From assembly GCF_001304615.2 (NCBI RefSeq), contig NZ_CP032683.1, positions 2,046,001 through 2,110,000 of the forward strand: a stretch of 64,000 nt of DNA, written 5' to 3'. Below are positions 9,157 to 19,817 of the stretch, piece after piece; position 1 is the stretch's first letter, and every line of letters starts with the position of its first letter. The notes beneath the pieces were generated by a model. That model saw nothing but the letters and a program-made list of their open reading frames with translations, was not told the origin of the DNA and made no database searches. A program made the translations under genes and the position numbers. This DNA comes from Methanosarcina flavescens. GTDB lineage: Archaea; Halobacteriota; Methanosarcinia; Methanosarcinales; Methanosarcinaceae.

Positions 9157-9831
9157 TCACATCCTTATTTTCCTCACAGTCCCAAACCCTTTTGCAACTC
9201 CTTTTCCTATTCCAATAAAATCCGGAATCAGAAAATTGGTCATAAAACCGCCTGTAAAAGAAGTAAAATCCAGATTTTTGTACTTTGAACGCTTGACTTC
9301 CACATTGACATCACATTTTATGGTATCAGGAACTGTATATCCAAAAGCCTTTGACATAGAGAGCAGGTTTCCTACAAGCGTCTTCCTGAGGATTTCCTTT
9401 TGTTCTTCAGGGTTTCTAGTCTCAAAGAACTTTTCTTTGTTTTCTTTGTTGAGGGCAAGCCAGGGAGTGAGAAATTCGTAAAAGTAAAGGCTTTTTGTCA
9501 GGCCGAAATCCTGTTTTTTAAGCCTCAGAGACCGCTCTGTGATTTCAAAGTTTTGATGAGGAAGAGTGACGGTATCAAATTTGTCAAATAAACCTTTCAA
9601 AATTTCTGCCCCTTCATTTATGCCAACTATAAGCAGCATCCTGTCAAGAACCTTATATTGTACCAGAGGGTAGCGGTAATAAAATCTGTCAGTATTGTGG
9701 TTATGGAGCTGGTCGTATTCATTGAATTTTGACGCAAAGAAACCGCGGATCTGATTTGCATTACCCCTGAACTCCTCTGGGCCTTCAAAGGTCATTTCAA
9801 GAGTCTTGAGTTTAATATTTTCCGGAGTCAT
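9157..9831 (-). CDS. cas6: Cas6-like CRISPR repeat endoribonuclease
   Basis: Cas6 cuts the pre-crRNA inside each repeat, leaving the 8-nt 5' handle used by the Cmr complex. The 224-residue protein has a RAMP fold. The C-terminal glycine-rich loop GIGKGVAKGFGTV at about 207-219 is the main hallmark, and HNHNTDRFYYRYPLVQYK near 43-60 supplies candidate active-site His residues. It is the first gene of the cmr operon and lies 3.6 kb from the array it would process. It is divergent enough that the exact Cas6 subtype cannot be stated. Confidence 0.8.
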   Translation of the reverse strand: MTPENIKLKTLEMTFEGPEEFRGNANQIRGFFASKFNEYDQLHNHNTDRFYYRYPLVQYKVLDRMLLIVGINEGAEILKGLFDKFDTVTLPHQNFEITERSLRLKKQDFGLTKSLYFYEFLTPWLALNKENKEKFFETRNPEEQKEILRKTLVGNLLSMSKAFGYTVPDTIKCDVNVEVKRSKYKNLDFTSFTGGFMTNFLIPDFIGIGKGVAKGFGTVRKIRM

Positions 9832-9952
9832 GAAATATGGATAATTTTTTAAATAATATCTTTTCTAATTTTGTTATTATTTTCTCTTATCATATATACA
9901 TTTTGATATTTATAAAGGAGAATCTGTAACAAAATAAAATCTTCGTATATAT

Positions 9953-10219
9953 TTAAATAATGTTTTGTATTTTCTCGCCAAGACTCCGCTCAATATTTTC
10001 AATTCCAGCCGCACAATCCGTATGCTTGTAACAGTTTATCCAGAGAACAATAACTTTGTATATATTTTTGATCTTATTATTGAGCGACTTATCTTCTTCT
10101 TTATAGACAAAGTCTTCTTTTTCTGTGCGTTCAATCTCTTCTATGCTCTCACTTATCTTTTCAATCGACTCTTCAGTGGGTATAATTCTTATACTACTTC
10201 CTGTCCCATTTTCCTCCAA
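9953..10219 (-). CDS. Hypothetical 88-residue acidic protein, doubtful start
   Basis: The frame codes for a Glu-rich N-terminal half (TEESIEKISESIEEIERTEK) and a C-terminal half with two Cys. I recognise no family. The frame opens at TTG 10219. A GGAGG directly after that TTG is placed for an ATG in another frame, which stops after six codons. This suggests either a misplaced start or an N-terminal frameshift. It lies upstream of cas6 on the same strand, 121 nt away, and could belong to the cas transcript. Confidence 0.3.
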   Translation of the reverse strand: MEENGTGSSIRIIPTEESIEKISESIEEIERTEKEDFVYKEEDKSLNNKIKNIYKVIVLWINCYKHTDCAAGIENIERSLGEKIQNII

Positions 10220-10391
10220 ACTTATTAATAAAATAGAGAAAGAACTATGTACTTAATAACTGAATAATTTTAAACAGAATGTTGTCTTTTGCCAGAATAT
10301 GTCTGCATAATTCAAAGATTCCTTTGAATAATTAATGATTTAATCGTATTTGCATGGATGGTTACAAATCAACTTTTACGGAGAAAACTTG

Positions 10392-10883
10392 ATGTACAGG
10401 AGAAACTTGATAGATATCGCTTCTGAACCCAAAAACGATGTTTATAGGCACCTGATAGATCTGGCTTTTGATTTATGTGATAGGTTTACTCTCGTTGTAT
10501 ATGAAGAAACTAAATTAGACGATAAGGGTAAATCCATATTGGAAAAGCTAAATGATCATTTAATAGAAATGAATAAGCAATCAGAATGGCCAGGCACAAT
10601 ACTATGTGACCAGTTTGCATATGTTTATTATTACCGTGCCAGTCCGGAAGCCAGAGAGATAATAAAAGAGGTTTCAAATTCACTTTACAGTAGTTGGATA
10701 TGGCCTCTCGAAGACTTGAGTTTTTATAAGAATGGTAAACCATGGCTAGTAAACACAGCTCATGAAAAAATTAGCTATATTCTTAGCGACGACGAGTCTG
10801 AGATCGACAGAATCATGAGCATAGAAGGCCTTAAGGCAAGAAAAGCAAGCGGGGCGTTTAAAACCCTGTCTAATTGGTATTGA
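10392..10883 (+). CDS. Conserved hypothetical protein of about 163 residues
   Basis: I place the start at ATG 10392 because GGAG lies 8 nt upstream. The frame extends 14 codons further but without an SD. The product is soluble and mixed alpha/beta with the segments RFTLVVYEETKLDDKG, WPGTILCDQFAYVYYY and SSWIWPLEDLSFY. Similar proteins in methanogens are, as I recall, sometimes mislabelled stage III sporulation protein AH. No function can be given. It sits alone between the cas module and the toxin remnant. Confidence 0.65.
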   Translation: MYRRNLIDIASEPKNDVYRHLIDLAFDLCDRFTLVVYEETKLDDKGKSILEKLNDHLIEMNKQSEWPGTILCDQFAYVYYYRASPEAREIIKEVSNSLYSSWIWPLEDLSFYKNGKPWLVNTAHEKISYILSDDESEIDRIMSIEGLKARKASGAFKTLSNWY

Positions 10884-10910
10884 TGAAGATCGAGGTTTCA
10901 ATTCTTGTTT

Positions 10911-11069
10911 TTACAGCAGCTTATATCTTCTATATTTCTTATGTGCCTGTTCAGCGGCCAAAATATCGAAGATATGTACTTTCTTTTCTTCTTCATCAAT
11001 TTTATAGAAAACCCGGTAGTTACAAACCCACAGATGGTAAGTAACTATTCGGTTCCTTTGAATTGTTTT
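10911..11069 (-). pseudogene. RelE/ParE-type toxin remnant (C-terminal part)
   Basis: A minus-strand frame ending at 10911 encodes YRVFYKIDEEEKKVHIFDIL, the hallmark C-terminal half of RelE-type toxins (NYRVFYKI...V.IFDI). In-frame coding stops at a TAA at 11070-11072, leaving about 52 residues where the family has about 85 to 95. No antitoxin is seen next to it. I read it as a decayed toxin gene. Confidence 0.6.
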
Positions 11070-11194
11070 TTATTTCCGTAACTATCCGGAAATTTTGCTG
11101 ATTATAAAATCCCGGAGTTGGATTGAGATCCCTGCAGTCCGCCGGCCATGTTTTTATTTACTGCCAAATGTATTAGCTTCTATCCACAGCCATC

Positions 11195-12637
11195 TCAGGT
11201 TAATCTGTAAGCTCCCACCGGCATCTGGGGACAGTCCGGCGGTGGGTGGTGTATTCTTCCGTAGGCGAATAATGCATCTCTGAAGCAGTAGCCTTTATCA
11301 TGGATACAATTATTGAAATCCGTGCAGAGTTGACACGGGGTGCCGACAAAATTCTCCCTCGGCGGGCAGATGAATCTGAGAAGCTCTGGGGAGTTCCAGA
11401 CCTCCATTATCGACTGTCTTTTAAGGTCTCCAAAGAAGTACTTTGCATCAAGGGGCATCTGTTCGCACAATACAGCGCTTCCATCAGGTGCGATCCCAAG
11501 CGTAGTTCTGCCTGCAGAACAACCTGCTCTGGACTCCCAGTTTTTTCTCCTCTCTTTTTGGTTCTCAGGACTAGGGGGAGTATACTTTACTGCATCTCCT
11601 TCTATTATCAGGTCAGGCCAGCTCTCCTTTGCAGCTTTTAAGAGATCTGAAGCCTTCAATTTCATTTCATCAGTGAGGAACAGATGATCATCATGGCGGT
11701 AGTGACTTCTTGCATAGTTGGTGAACTGGAAGGTTCTAATACCAAGCTCAGAAAAGGTTTCGACATGATCATAGGCCTGATGGTAATTGATTGGGGTCAA
11801 AACGGCCTTGACCTTTGGCTCTATATCTGCATCCATGAGATTCTGCAGCGTCTCTGTCGCTCTGCTGAGGTAGCCTTTACACCTCATTAAGCGATCAGCT
11901 GTTTCCGGGTCCGGGCTATCAATGCTGACCTGAAATTCTCTGTTGACGCCATTTACGGGGTTATTCCATCCAGCTTCAGCCAGTCGATTAGCATCATCCA
12001 GACTGACATAGCACTTTGTAGATGCCAGGAATATGAATCCCATCTCTGTAAGCCTTGCCAGAAACTCCGCTGAGTTCGGCCTGCTCATCGGGTCTCCCCC
12101 TGTAAGCTGGAGCATACGTATGCCGAGATCCCTGGCCTGCTCCATTATCTCCATCCATTGTCCCAGGGACATGTGATTAAGCTTACGCATGTTAGTAAGA
12201 TCTGCATAGCAGTAGATACAGTTTGTCTGGCACCAGCCGCTGAAGTACAGCATCAAAGTCAAGGGCCTGGCTAGCCTGTGCTGGCATACGAACTCTTCCG
12301 GGGATACGAGGAAATCCAGAGGATTATATTCTACAGCCGTGGTGTCTGGAACGTCAAGTACATCGATTTTCTCTAGCTTATCGTTGAGCACGTTAACTAT
12401 GTTTTCTAATAGTGATCTGGATGAGTCTGTGGATATATCGAACAGGAAGCCTATTGTCTTTGTCAGATCCCCTACACAGCGCCTGCCGTTTATCAGGCTT
12501 ATAACCGTGGCTGTTACTGGATCTAATATCTGGTATTCTATGTTCTTGGTGGAGGTTAGGTAAAGTATGACCTTGTTACCGTCGTTTCTTAAAACCCATT
12601 CAGGTTTCAGCTTGAGGTAATTATCATCTTTCAGCAT
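11195..12637 (-). CDS. PqqD-domain radical SAM/SPASM protein, putative peptide maturase
   Basis: This 480-residue enzyme has an N-terminal PqqD-like domain (about 1-95), a peptide-leader recognition module. The radical SAM core has its [4Fe-4S] cluster motif CQTNCIYC at Cys136, Cys140 and Cys143, followed by LTGGDP. The C-terminal SPASM-type domain is rich in Cys (CSAG, CEQM, CQLC, NNC, GYC, PDC) for auxiliary clusters. GGAGA lies 6 nt before the ATG. It follows a gene for a small Cys-rich peptide by 121 nt on the same strand. By family knowledge such enzymes modify ribosomal peptides through thioether or C-C links. The reaction here is inference. Confidence 0.85.
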   Translation of the reverse strand: MLKDDNYLKLKPEWVLRNDGNKVILYLTSTKNIEYQILDPVTATVISLINGRRCVGDLTKTIGFLFDISTDSSRSLLENIVNVLNDKLEKIDVLDVPDTTAVEYNPLDFLVSPEEFVCQHRLARPLTLMLYFSGWCQTNCIYCYADLTNMRKLNHMSLGQWMEIMEQARDLGIRMLQLTGGDPMSRPNSAEFLARLTEMGFIFLASTKCYVSLDDANRLAEAGWNNPVNGVNREFQVSIDSPDPETADRLMRCKGYLSRATETLQNLMDADIEPKVKAVLTPINYHQAYDHVETFSELGIRTFQFTNYARSHYRHDDHLFLTDEMKLKASDLLKAAKESWPDLIIEGDAVKYTPPSPENQKERRKNWESRAGCSAGRTTLGIAPDGSAVLCEQMPLDAKYFFGDLKRQSIMEVWNSPELLRFICPPRENFVGTPCQLCTDFNNCIHDKGYCFRDALFAYGRIHHPPPDCPQMPVGAYRLT

Positions 12638-12758
12638 GTCAGGTCTCCAATCATTCCGTCAAATCATTCCGTCAAATGTGAGCCCTTGGTTAAGCTTTGG
12701 GTAAAAATAGTTGGATAAGGGGTTTTGTACCCATCTATCCCTAATTGATCGCTTCCTT

Positions 12759-13016
12759 TTAAGAATAGGCTACGCAGTCAGTGCAGGCAGTTATGCATAC
12801 TTCACAGAAGCCGCAGCCCACAGCAAGAGATGGCTGACTGCCAGGGGTTCGTCCGCTTTCTAATCTGATGCCTTTGCTACGAATCGCCTCTTTTATCAAG
12901 CCCATGGCACTCCTGTCAAACTCAGCTTTCAACTCTTGGTACTCTTTTATGCCTGACAGCTTGCTTTCAAATTCCATCTTCAGCTCTATAAGCCCTGGTA
13001 TTTCACGTTCCTTCAC
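12759..13016 (-). CDS. Candidate RiPP precursor with five-Cys C-terminal core
   Basis: The 85-residue product has a charged, helical leader-like part (1-62) and a short Gly/Cys-rich tail. Its five Cys at 68, 71, 74, 78 and 81 are spaced C-x2-C-x2-C-x3-C-x2-C and end in VAYS. A strong SD, GGAGGGG, lies 7 nt before the GTG start. A TATA-like TTTATAAAAA near 13056-13065 would drive it. It is the first gene of a two-gene unit with the PqqD-radical SAM-SPASM enzyme. No known precursor family can be named with certainty. The alternative is a small metal-binding protein. Confidence 0.7.
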   Translation of the reverse strand: MKEREIPGLIELKMEFESKLSGIKEYQELKAEFDRSAMGLIKEAIRSKGIRLESGRTPGSQPSLAVGCGFCEVCITACTDCVAYS

Positions 13017-13430
13017 TCTAATACCCCTCCAATTATTTGTATAGTCTGTCCTTTTTATAAACAGAGTTTATGCAATTGAAGCTCAAAAACAAGCACATAG
13101 ACATTAAGGTTTTAATGTAAATTTAATAATTTAAAGGTCTAAAACCATTATTTTAAATCCAATCGCATAAGCTCTGCTAAACCCCTATACGTGTAATTAT
13201 ATAAGAAAAGTAAAGAATAAATCTTCAGGATTATAAGTATCTTATATTAGCCTACATGTTTGTGTATATTATATCTGACAATATGCTTAGATACTATATC
13301 AGGTACATTATAGGATCTTATTTTCAGAAGGTTATTCCAAGTTCTATTTCATTCGACAATTATAATAAAATATCTGGCAGATTTGTTCGCGAATATGATA
13401 TCGCCACGCAAAAACATTACGAAGTAAAAT
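13017..13430. other. AT-rich spacer between RiPP-like operon and trailer end of CRISPR array
   Basis: It holds the promoter-like TATA of the precursor gene near 13056-13065. The rest is AT-rich with no convincing gene. The array's last-in-line repeat begins at 13431 without a degenerate partner before it. Confidence 0.5.
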
Positions 13431-16400
13431 GTTTCAATCCTTGTTTTAGTGGATCTTGCATTCGAATGATGAAACAGGGGAACTTTAAATCCCGCTTCGA
13501 AAGTTTCAATCCTTGTTTTAGTGGATCTTGCATTCGAATTAATGTATCTTGCATTCTACAAGTTCCTCCCATCCAGTTTCAATCCTTGTTTTAGTGGATC
13601 TTGCATTCGAATAAGTGCCGCCTGATACATACCATGACCGGCAATAATGTTTCAATCCTTGTTTTAGTGGATCTTGCATTCGAATATTGAAATACTCTAG
13701 CATTATTTGAGCTTGTTTGTAGTTTCAATCCTTGTTTTAGTGGATCTTGCATTCGAATAAGATATATAGATGTACGAACTGTGGGAGGATTTTTTAGTTT
13801 CAATCCTTGTTTTAGTGGATCTTGCATTCGAATTCGATTAGGGAAGTTGGAACAAGCAAAATATAATCAAGTTTCAATCCTTGTTTTAGTGGATCTTGCA
13901 TTCGAATGTGACGAAGCCGACCAGAGAGAAGCGACCCTACTTTTGTTTCAATCCTTGTTTTAGTGGATCTTGCATTCGAATTGTACATTATGGTTGCCTA
14001 TCCACCGACCCACATGGTTTCAATCCTTGTTTTAGTGGATCTTGCATTCGAATTACATGGAGAAAATAAAGGGCAGCCGTATGTAGTGAGGTTTCAATCC
14101 TTGTTTTAGTGGATCTTGCATTCGAATTTCGCTACACAGTCCCGTTTCTTCGTCAATGCTTTGTTTCAATCCTTGTTTTAGTGGATCTTGCATTCGAATA
14201 GGACACTGTATTACCAGGTGACAAGTTCAAAACGTGTTTCAATCCTTGTTTTAGTGGATCTTGCATTCGAATGAGGCCATAAGGTCCCGATAATAACGAT
14301 TACAACCGGTTTCAATCCTTGTTTTAGTGGATCTTGCATTCGAATAATGATTCTAAATCTCACACAACACATAGCAACCGAGTTTCAATCCTTGTTTTAG
14401 TGGATCTTGCATTCGAATTATTCATGCCTACGAACATGACAACCCTATACGCTGGTTTCAATCCTTGTTTTAGTGGATCTTGCATTCGAATCAAAGCTAA
14501 AAACTTAGTGAAGAAAAACGAAATGTAGTTTCAATCCTTGTTTTAGTGGATCTTGCATTCGAATTCGTGGATTATTTTTTCCTCGGGTTCAATCACTTAG
14601 TTTCAATCCTTGTTTTAGTGGATCTTGCATTCGAATAAAAATGACCGATGGGAAGAAGTCAAAAACATCGGCTGGTTTCAATCCTTGTTTTAGTGGATCT
14701 TGCATTCGAATTTTTGCGAATGATGATCACTCAAAACAGTATGAGCCGTTTCAATCCTTGTTTTAGTGGATCTTGCATTCGAATAGAGAACTATTCTAAA
14801 TTTCTGAGAATCACGGGAAGTTTCAATCCTTGTTTTAGTGGATCTTGCATTCGAATACCGCCACTGAGCAAATAGGACATACCCTGATAGAAGGTTTCAA
14901 TCCTTGTTTTAGTGGATCTTGCATTCGAATATCATGGGGTCGGCTAGGAATGCTTCTTTTCTGAGGTTTCAATCCTTGTTTTAGTGGATCTTGCATTCGA
15001 ATCATGCTAACTTTCAGCTTGAACGGGCAGAACATTTGTTTCAATCCTTGTTTTAGTGGATCTTGCATTCGAATCTTATAATCCTCTATGGTCACAAGAT
15101 CCCCTATTAGTTTCAATCCTTGTTTTAGTGGATCTTGCATTCGAATCATTCAATCACTGTTTTAATGCGTACAATACAATCGAGTTTCAATCCTTGTTTT
15201 AGTGGATCTTGCATTCGAATCTGGATAATATCGCGGAGTCTGTGAAAAAAGCATGTTTCAATCCTTGTTTTAGTGGATCTTGCATTCGAATAATGAACAT
15301 CGGGACCGGATATACACTTTTTGCAAGCGGTTTCAATCCTTGTTTTAGTGGATCTTGCATTCGAATTCAATAAACTCGTACTGTTTAGAGTTGGATAAGA
15401 TGTTTCAATCCTTGTTTTAGTGGATCTTGCATTCGAATCATTCCATCCCCCGACGGCAATACCTGCATTATAATGTTTCAATCCTTGTTTTAGTGGATCT
15501 TGCATTCGAATCCTCTTCGTATCCTACAAGTGAAGCATATTTATCAGTTTCAATCCTTGTTTTAGTGGATCTTGCATTCGAATTTATGCCTGGGAACCAT
15601 TGAAATTAATTTATCCCGGTTTCAATCCTTGTTTTAGTGGATCTTGCATTCGAATCTTTCGGGGTGCTGCTCGGCTGCTGCAATACCATTGATGTTTCAA
15701 TCCTTGTTTTAGTGGATCTTGCATTCGAATGCAACACAGGTTAATGCAATTTTGAAAGCTTGTCTAGGTTTCAATCCTTGTTTTAGTGGATCTTGCATTC
15801 GAATCAATCAACGACTAGATTACCTTTATTTATGGTACTGGTTTCAATCCTTGTTTTAGTGGATCTTGCATTCGAATGGGTGCTATATGGCATGATGCCC
15901 CCTGCCGGAGGATGGTTTCAATCCTTGTTTTAGTGGATCTTGCATTCGAATGGATTGGTTGGAGAGGAAGATTAAGAAGGTGTTTGTTTCAATCCTTGTT
16001 TTAGTGGATCTTGCATTCGAATAGATCTTCCGCTTCAGGTTGTAGATACAGAAAAGGGAAGTTTCAATCCTTGTTTTAGTGGATCTTGCATTCGAATGGC
16101 TCTTTGGGGAATGCGCCCTCCAAAGGGTCTACTGTTTCAATCCTTGTTTTAGTGGATCTTGCATTCGAATCCTTCTCAAAGATTACAAAATTATTACATC
16201 TGATAAGTTTCAATCCTTGTTTTAGTGGATCTTGCATTCGAATAAGCCGAGTATTATAATCATCGTTCTTATTAAGTGCAGTTTCAATCCTTGTTTTAGT
16301 GGATCTTGCATTCGAATCCCATTTCGTCCCGAGCTGGAAACGTGCACAGCATCTGTTTCAATCCTTGTTTTAGTGGATCTTGCATTCGAATGTAAAAATG

Positions 16401-19400
16401 GGTTATTCGTTTTCAGTCTTCAATGTGAGTTTCAATCCTTGTTTTAGTGGATCTTGCATTCGAATCACGAAATATCTTCTTGAAGAAAAGGAACACATAA
16501 AGTTTCAATCCTTGTTTTAGTGGATCTTGCATTCGAATTTGCATCCTTCTTTTTTGCTGGGCTTGGACAGATTTAGTTTCAATCCTTGTTTTAGTGGATC
16601 TTGCATTCGAATCAGGCATACCAATCTGGGAAGGCTACGCAATGGGCTGTTTCAATCCTTGTTTTAGTGGATCTTGCATTCGAATATGCCTTCGGGAGAT
16701 TATGCCGTTGCAAACATCTGTGGTTTCAATCCTTGTTTTAGTGGATCTTGCATTCGAATGCAGCGAAAGCAAAATTATCCTGATTATTTTTTTTCGTTTC
16801 AATCCTTGTTTTAGTGGATCTTGCATTCGAATCCCTTGTTTATGTGCCTTCTGACGGGCTTACAAAAGGTTTCAATCCTTGTTTTAGTGGATCTTGCATT
16901 CGAATATTGCCTTCCGGCAATCCTAACATCCTCCCTCTAAAGTTTCAATCCTTGTTTTAGTGGATCTTGCATTCGAATCCCTGTATGCGGATTTTGAATC
17001 AGACGACTTTATGAGGTTTCAATCCTTGTTTTAGTGGATCTTGCATTCGAATGGGGTACTCGGCTGCACATCCTGAAATTGAGCAGTTGTTTCAATCCTT
17101 GTTTTAGTGGATCTTGCATTCGAATTCGGCTGCATACCTTTAAAAAATTTAGTCCCAACCGCGTTTCAATCCTTGTTTTAGTGGATCTTGCATTCGAATC
17201 CTATCAGGTCGTCTTCATGCCAGCGAGTCGCCGGTTTCAATCCTTGTTTTAGTGGATCTTGCATTCGAATAGCTGTAGGCACGATTGAGTATCAAACTGT
17301 AGGCAAGTTTCAATCCTTGTTTTAGTGGATCTTGCATTCGAATAAAAGTTATATCTTGAAAATATCACGAGCGAGAGAGTGTTTCAATCCTTGTTTTAGT
17401 GGATCTTGCATTCGAATCCTGGATTGAGGCCTCATTCCTGGAGTTTCGCATAGTTTCAATCCTTGTTTTAGTGGATCTTGCATTCGAATATTCAAATCGC
17501 TAACATTATTCAGGAAAATGATGAGTTTCAATCCTTGTTTTAGTGGATCTTGCATTCGAATTAGTGCGCTTATCCCGCCTGTAGCTGCGTCAACTGAAGT
17601 TTCAATCCTTGTTTTAGTGGATCTTGCATTCGAATGCGGATAGGCTCATCTGAGCGTATTTTTGCAATGCAGTTTCAATCCTTGTTTTAGTGGATCTTGC
17701 ATTCGAATCACTCGACAGGGCGACTGAAATCGCAATAAAACTATGTTTCAATCCTTGTTTTAGTGGATCTTGCATTCGAATCTGGATCAGGTACAACCTG
17801 CGAAGCTGCAAGACTGTGTTTCAATCCTTGTTTTAGTGGATCTTGCATTCGAATAGAACATCCAAGACTGTCCAGATTTAATAATGACAGTTTCAATCCT
17901 TGTTTTAGTGGATCTTGCATTCGAATAATGCAGATAGTTATGCAGATGCAGACCCTGCAACAAGTTTCAATCCTTGTTTTAGTGGATCTTGCATTCGAAT
18001 CTTTGAGCAGAAAAACGGATTTACCTTAATGTTTGGTTTCAATCCTTGTTTTAGTGGATCTTGCATTCGAATAAGGAAAGACACTTGCCTATCAGACTTG
18101 GATTTGTAGGTTTCAATCCTTGTTTTAGTGGATCTTGCATTCGAATTTCCCAAATCTGCCGAGATGCTGTAGACTCTTATCTGTTTCAATCCTTGTTTTA
18201 GTGGATCTTGCATTCGAATCGGGGCTTCTCGTTTCAGGACTCTTTCACAATTTCAATGTTTCAATCCTTGTTTTAGTGGATCTTGCATTCGAATTTTCTT
18301 TTTGTTACCTTATCCGGTAAAATCGTTATGGTTTCAATCCTTGTTTTAGTGGATCTTGCATTCGAATCGGAATTGAATGTATTAACTGCTGAAGGGCGTT
18401 CGGAGTTTCAATCCTTGTTTTAGTGGATCTTGCATTCGAATTCGTATCTCAAAATTACTTGCGTTCATTCGAAAAAGTTTCAATCCTTGTTTTAGTGGAT
18501 CTTGCATTCGAATAGCACCGTATAGACTTAGTTCAGGTCTTGAACTTAGGTTTCAATCCTTGTTTTAGTGGATCTTGCATTCGAATGCGAGAAAGAAGTA
18601 GTTTCGACAATCGAAAATAAAAGTTTCAATCCTTGTTTTAGTGGATCTTGCATTCGAATCTAGAGAGTCGTATCAGGGAGTTATAGAGCGACTTATGTTT
18701 CAATCCTTGTTTTAGTGGATCTTGCATTCGAATTCGCATTCCAATGCTGGCGTAAGGAGTGCTCTTAACGTTTCAATCCTTGTTTTAGTGGATCTTGCAT
18801 TCGAATCTTCCAGAGTACCGGAATCTTTGAGTTTGTCAGGGGTTTCAATCCTTGTTTTAGTGGATCTTGCATTCGAATTACAAGGAATTGGTACAGTAGT
18901 ACCGGAATGAGGGTTTCAATCCTTGTTTTAGTGGATCTTGCATTCGAATAGGAATCGCAAGAAAGCAAAATACCAGAACAAGGTGTTTCAATCCTTGTTT
19001 TAGTGGATCTTGCATTCGAATCTCCTGTACTCCAAGCGGCTGTAGAAGTTGCAAAAGGTTTCAATCCTTGTTTTAGTGGATCTTGCATTCGAATTCAGAA
19101 GTGCGCTCAGTTGCGACCTGAACAATGGTTGGTTTCAATCCTTGTTTTAGTGGATCTTGCATTCGAATTTCGCCGGTTGTGGTCGAGAGAAGCCGTTCCT
19201 TAAGTTTCAATCCTTGTTTTAGTGGATCTTGCATTCGAATTCTAATCAGTCCTTAGAGGGTTGCCCTGATCCACGTTTCAATCCTTGTTTTAGTGGATCT
19301 TGCATTCGAATTTATTATAACAGGCGACTCCCTTAGAAAATCTAATAGTTTCAATCCTTGTTTTAGTGGATCTTGCATTCGAATGATTTTTTATAAAACA

Positions 19401-19817
19401 CTACTGTATTAATTCCGGGTTTCAATCCTTGTTTTAGTGGATCTTGCATTCGAATTTCGCCAACAAACACGGGGATGTTGTTGACTAGTTTCAATCCTTG
19501 TTTTAGTGGATCTTGCATTCGAATCTGTGGGATTTCCTCGCTTTCCCGTTTTGAGAAAGCAGTTTCAATCCTTGTTTTAGTGGATCTTGCATTCGAATTT
19601 GTATATATACCTTCCTACTTATCCTAAAAATTAAAGTTTCAATCCTTGTTTTAGTGGATCTTGCATTCGAATCATCAAGGATTAAGGGGGCAGGGAGGTC
19701 AAAGCCGTGTTTCAATCCTTGTTTTAGTGGATCTTGCATTCGAATCAGTGGATAGCAACACATCAGCCGTCAGACTTCTCGTTTCAATCCTTGTTTTAGT
19801 GGATCTTGCATTCGAAT
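13431..19817 (-). CRISPR. CRISPR array, 88 repeats of 37 nt, 87 spacers
   Basis: On the plus strand each repeat begins GTTTCAATCC and ends GCATTCGAAT. I counted 88 copies from 13431 to 19781 at intervals of 69 to 75 nt, giving spacers of 32 to 38 nt. All copies I read look identical, including both terminal ones. The reverse strand ends in ATTGAAAC, the 8-nt handle known from Methanosarcina crRNAs, so transcription runs right to left from a leader after 19817. Each unit carries a short stem (GATCC with GGATT in the crRNA sense) and starts with the palindrome ATTCGAAT. I saw no duplicated spacer, but did not compare all pairs. Confidence 0.98.

Noticed and set aside
13256-13594. Open frame beginning MFVYIISDN before the array
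   Set aside because: It runs into the first CRISPR repeats, has no SD and resembles no family.
18251-18258. Extra TTTCAATG just before the repeat at 18258, as a possible partial repeat
   Set aside because: The match is only about 7 nt and the repeat-to-repeat distance is normal.
13431-19817. Many open frames across the array encoding FNPCFSGSCIRI or NARSTKTRIET repeats
   Set aside because: They are translations of the CRISPR repeat in frames left open by spacer length, not genes.
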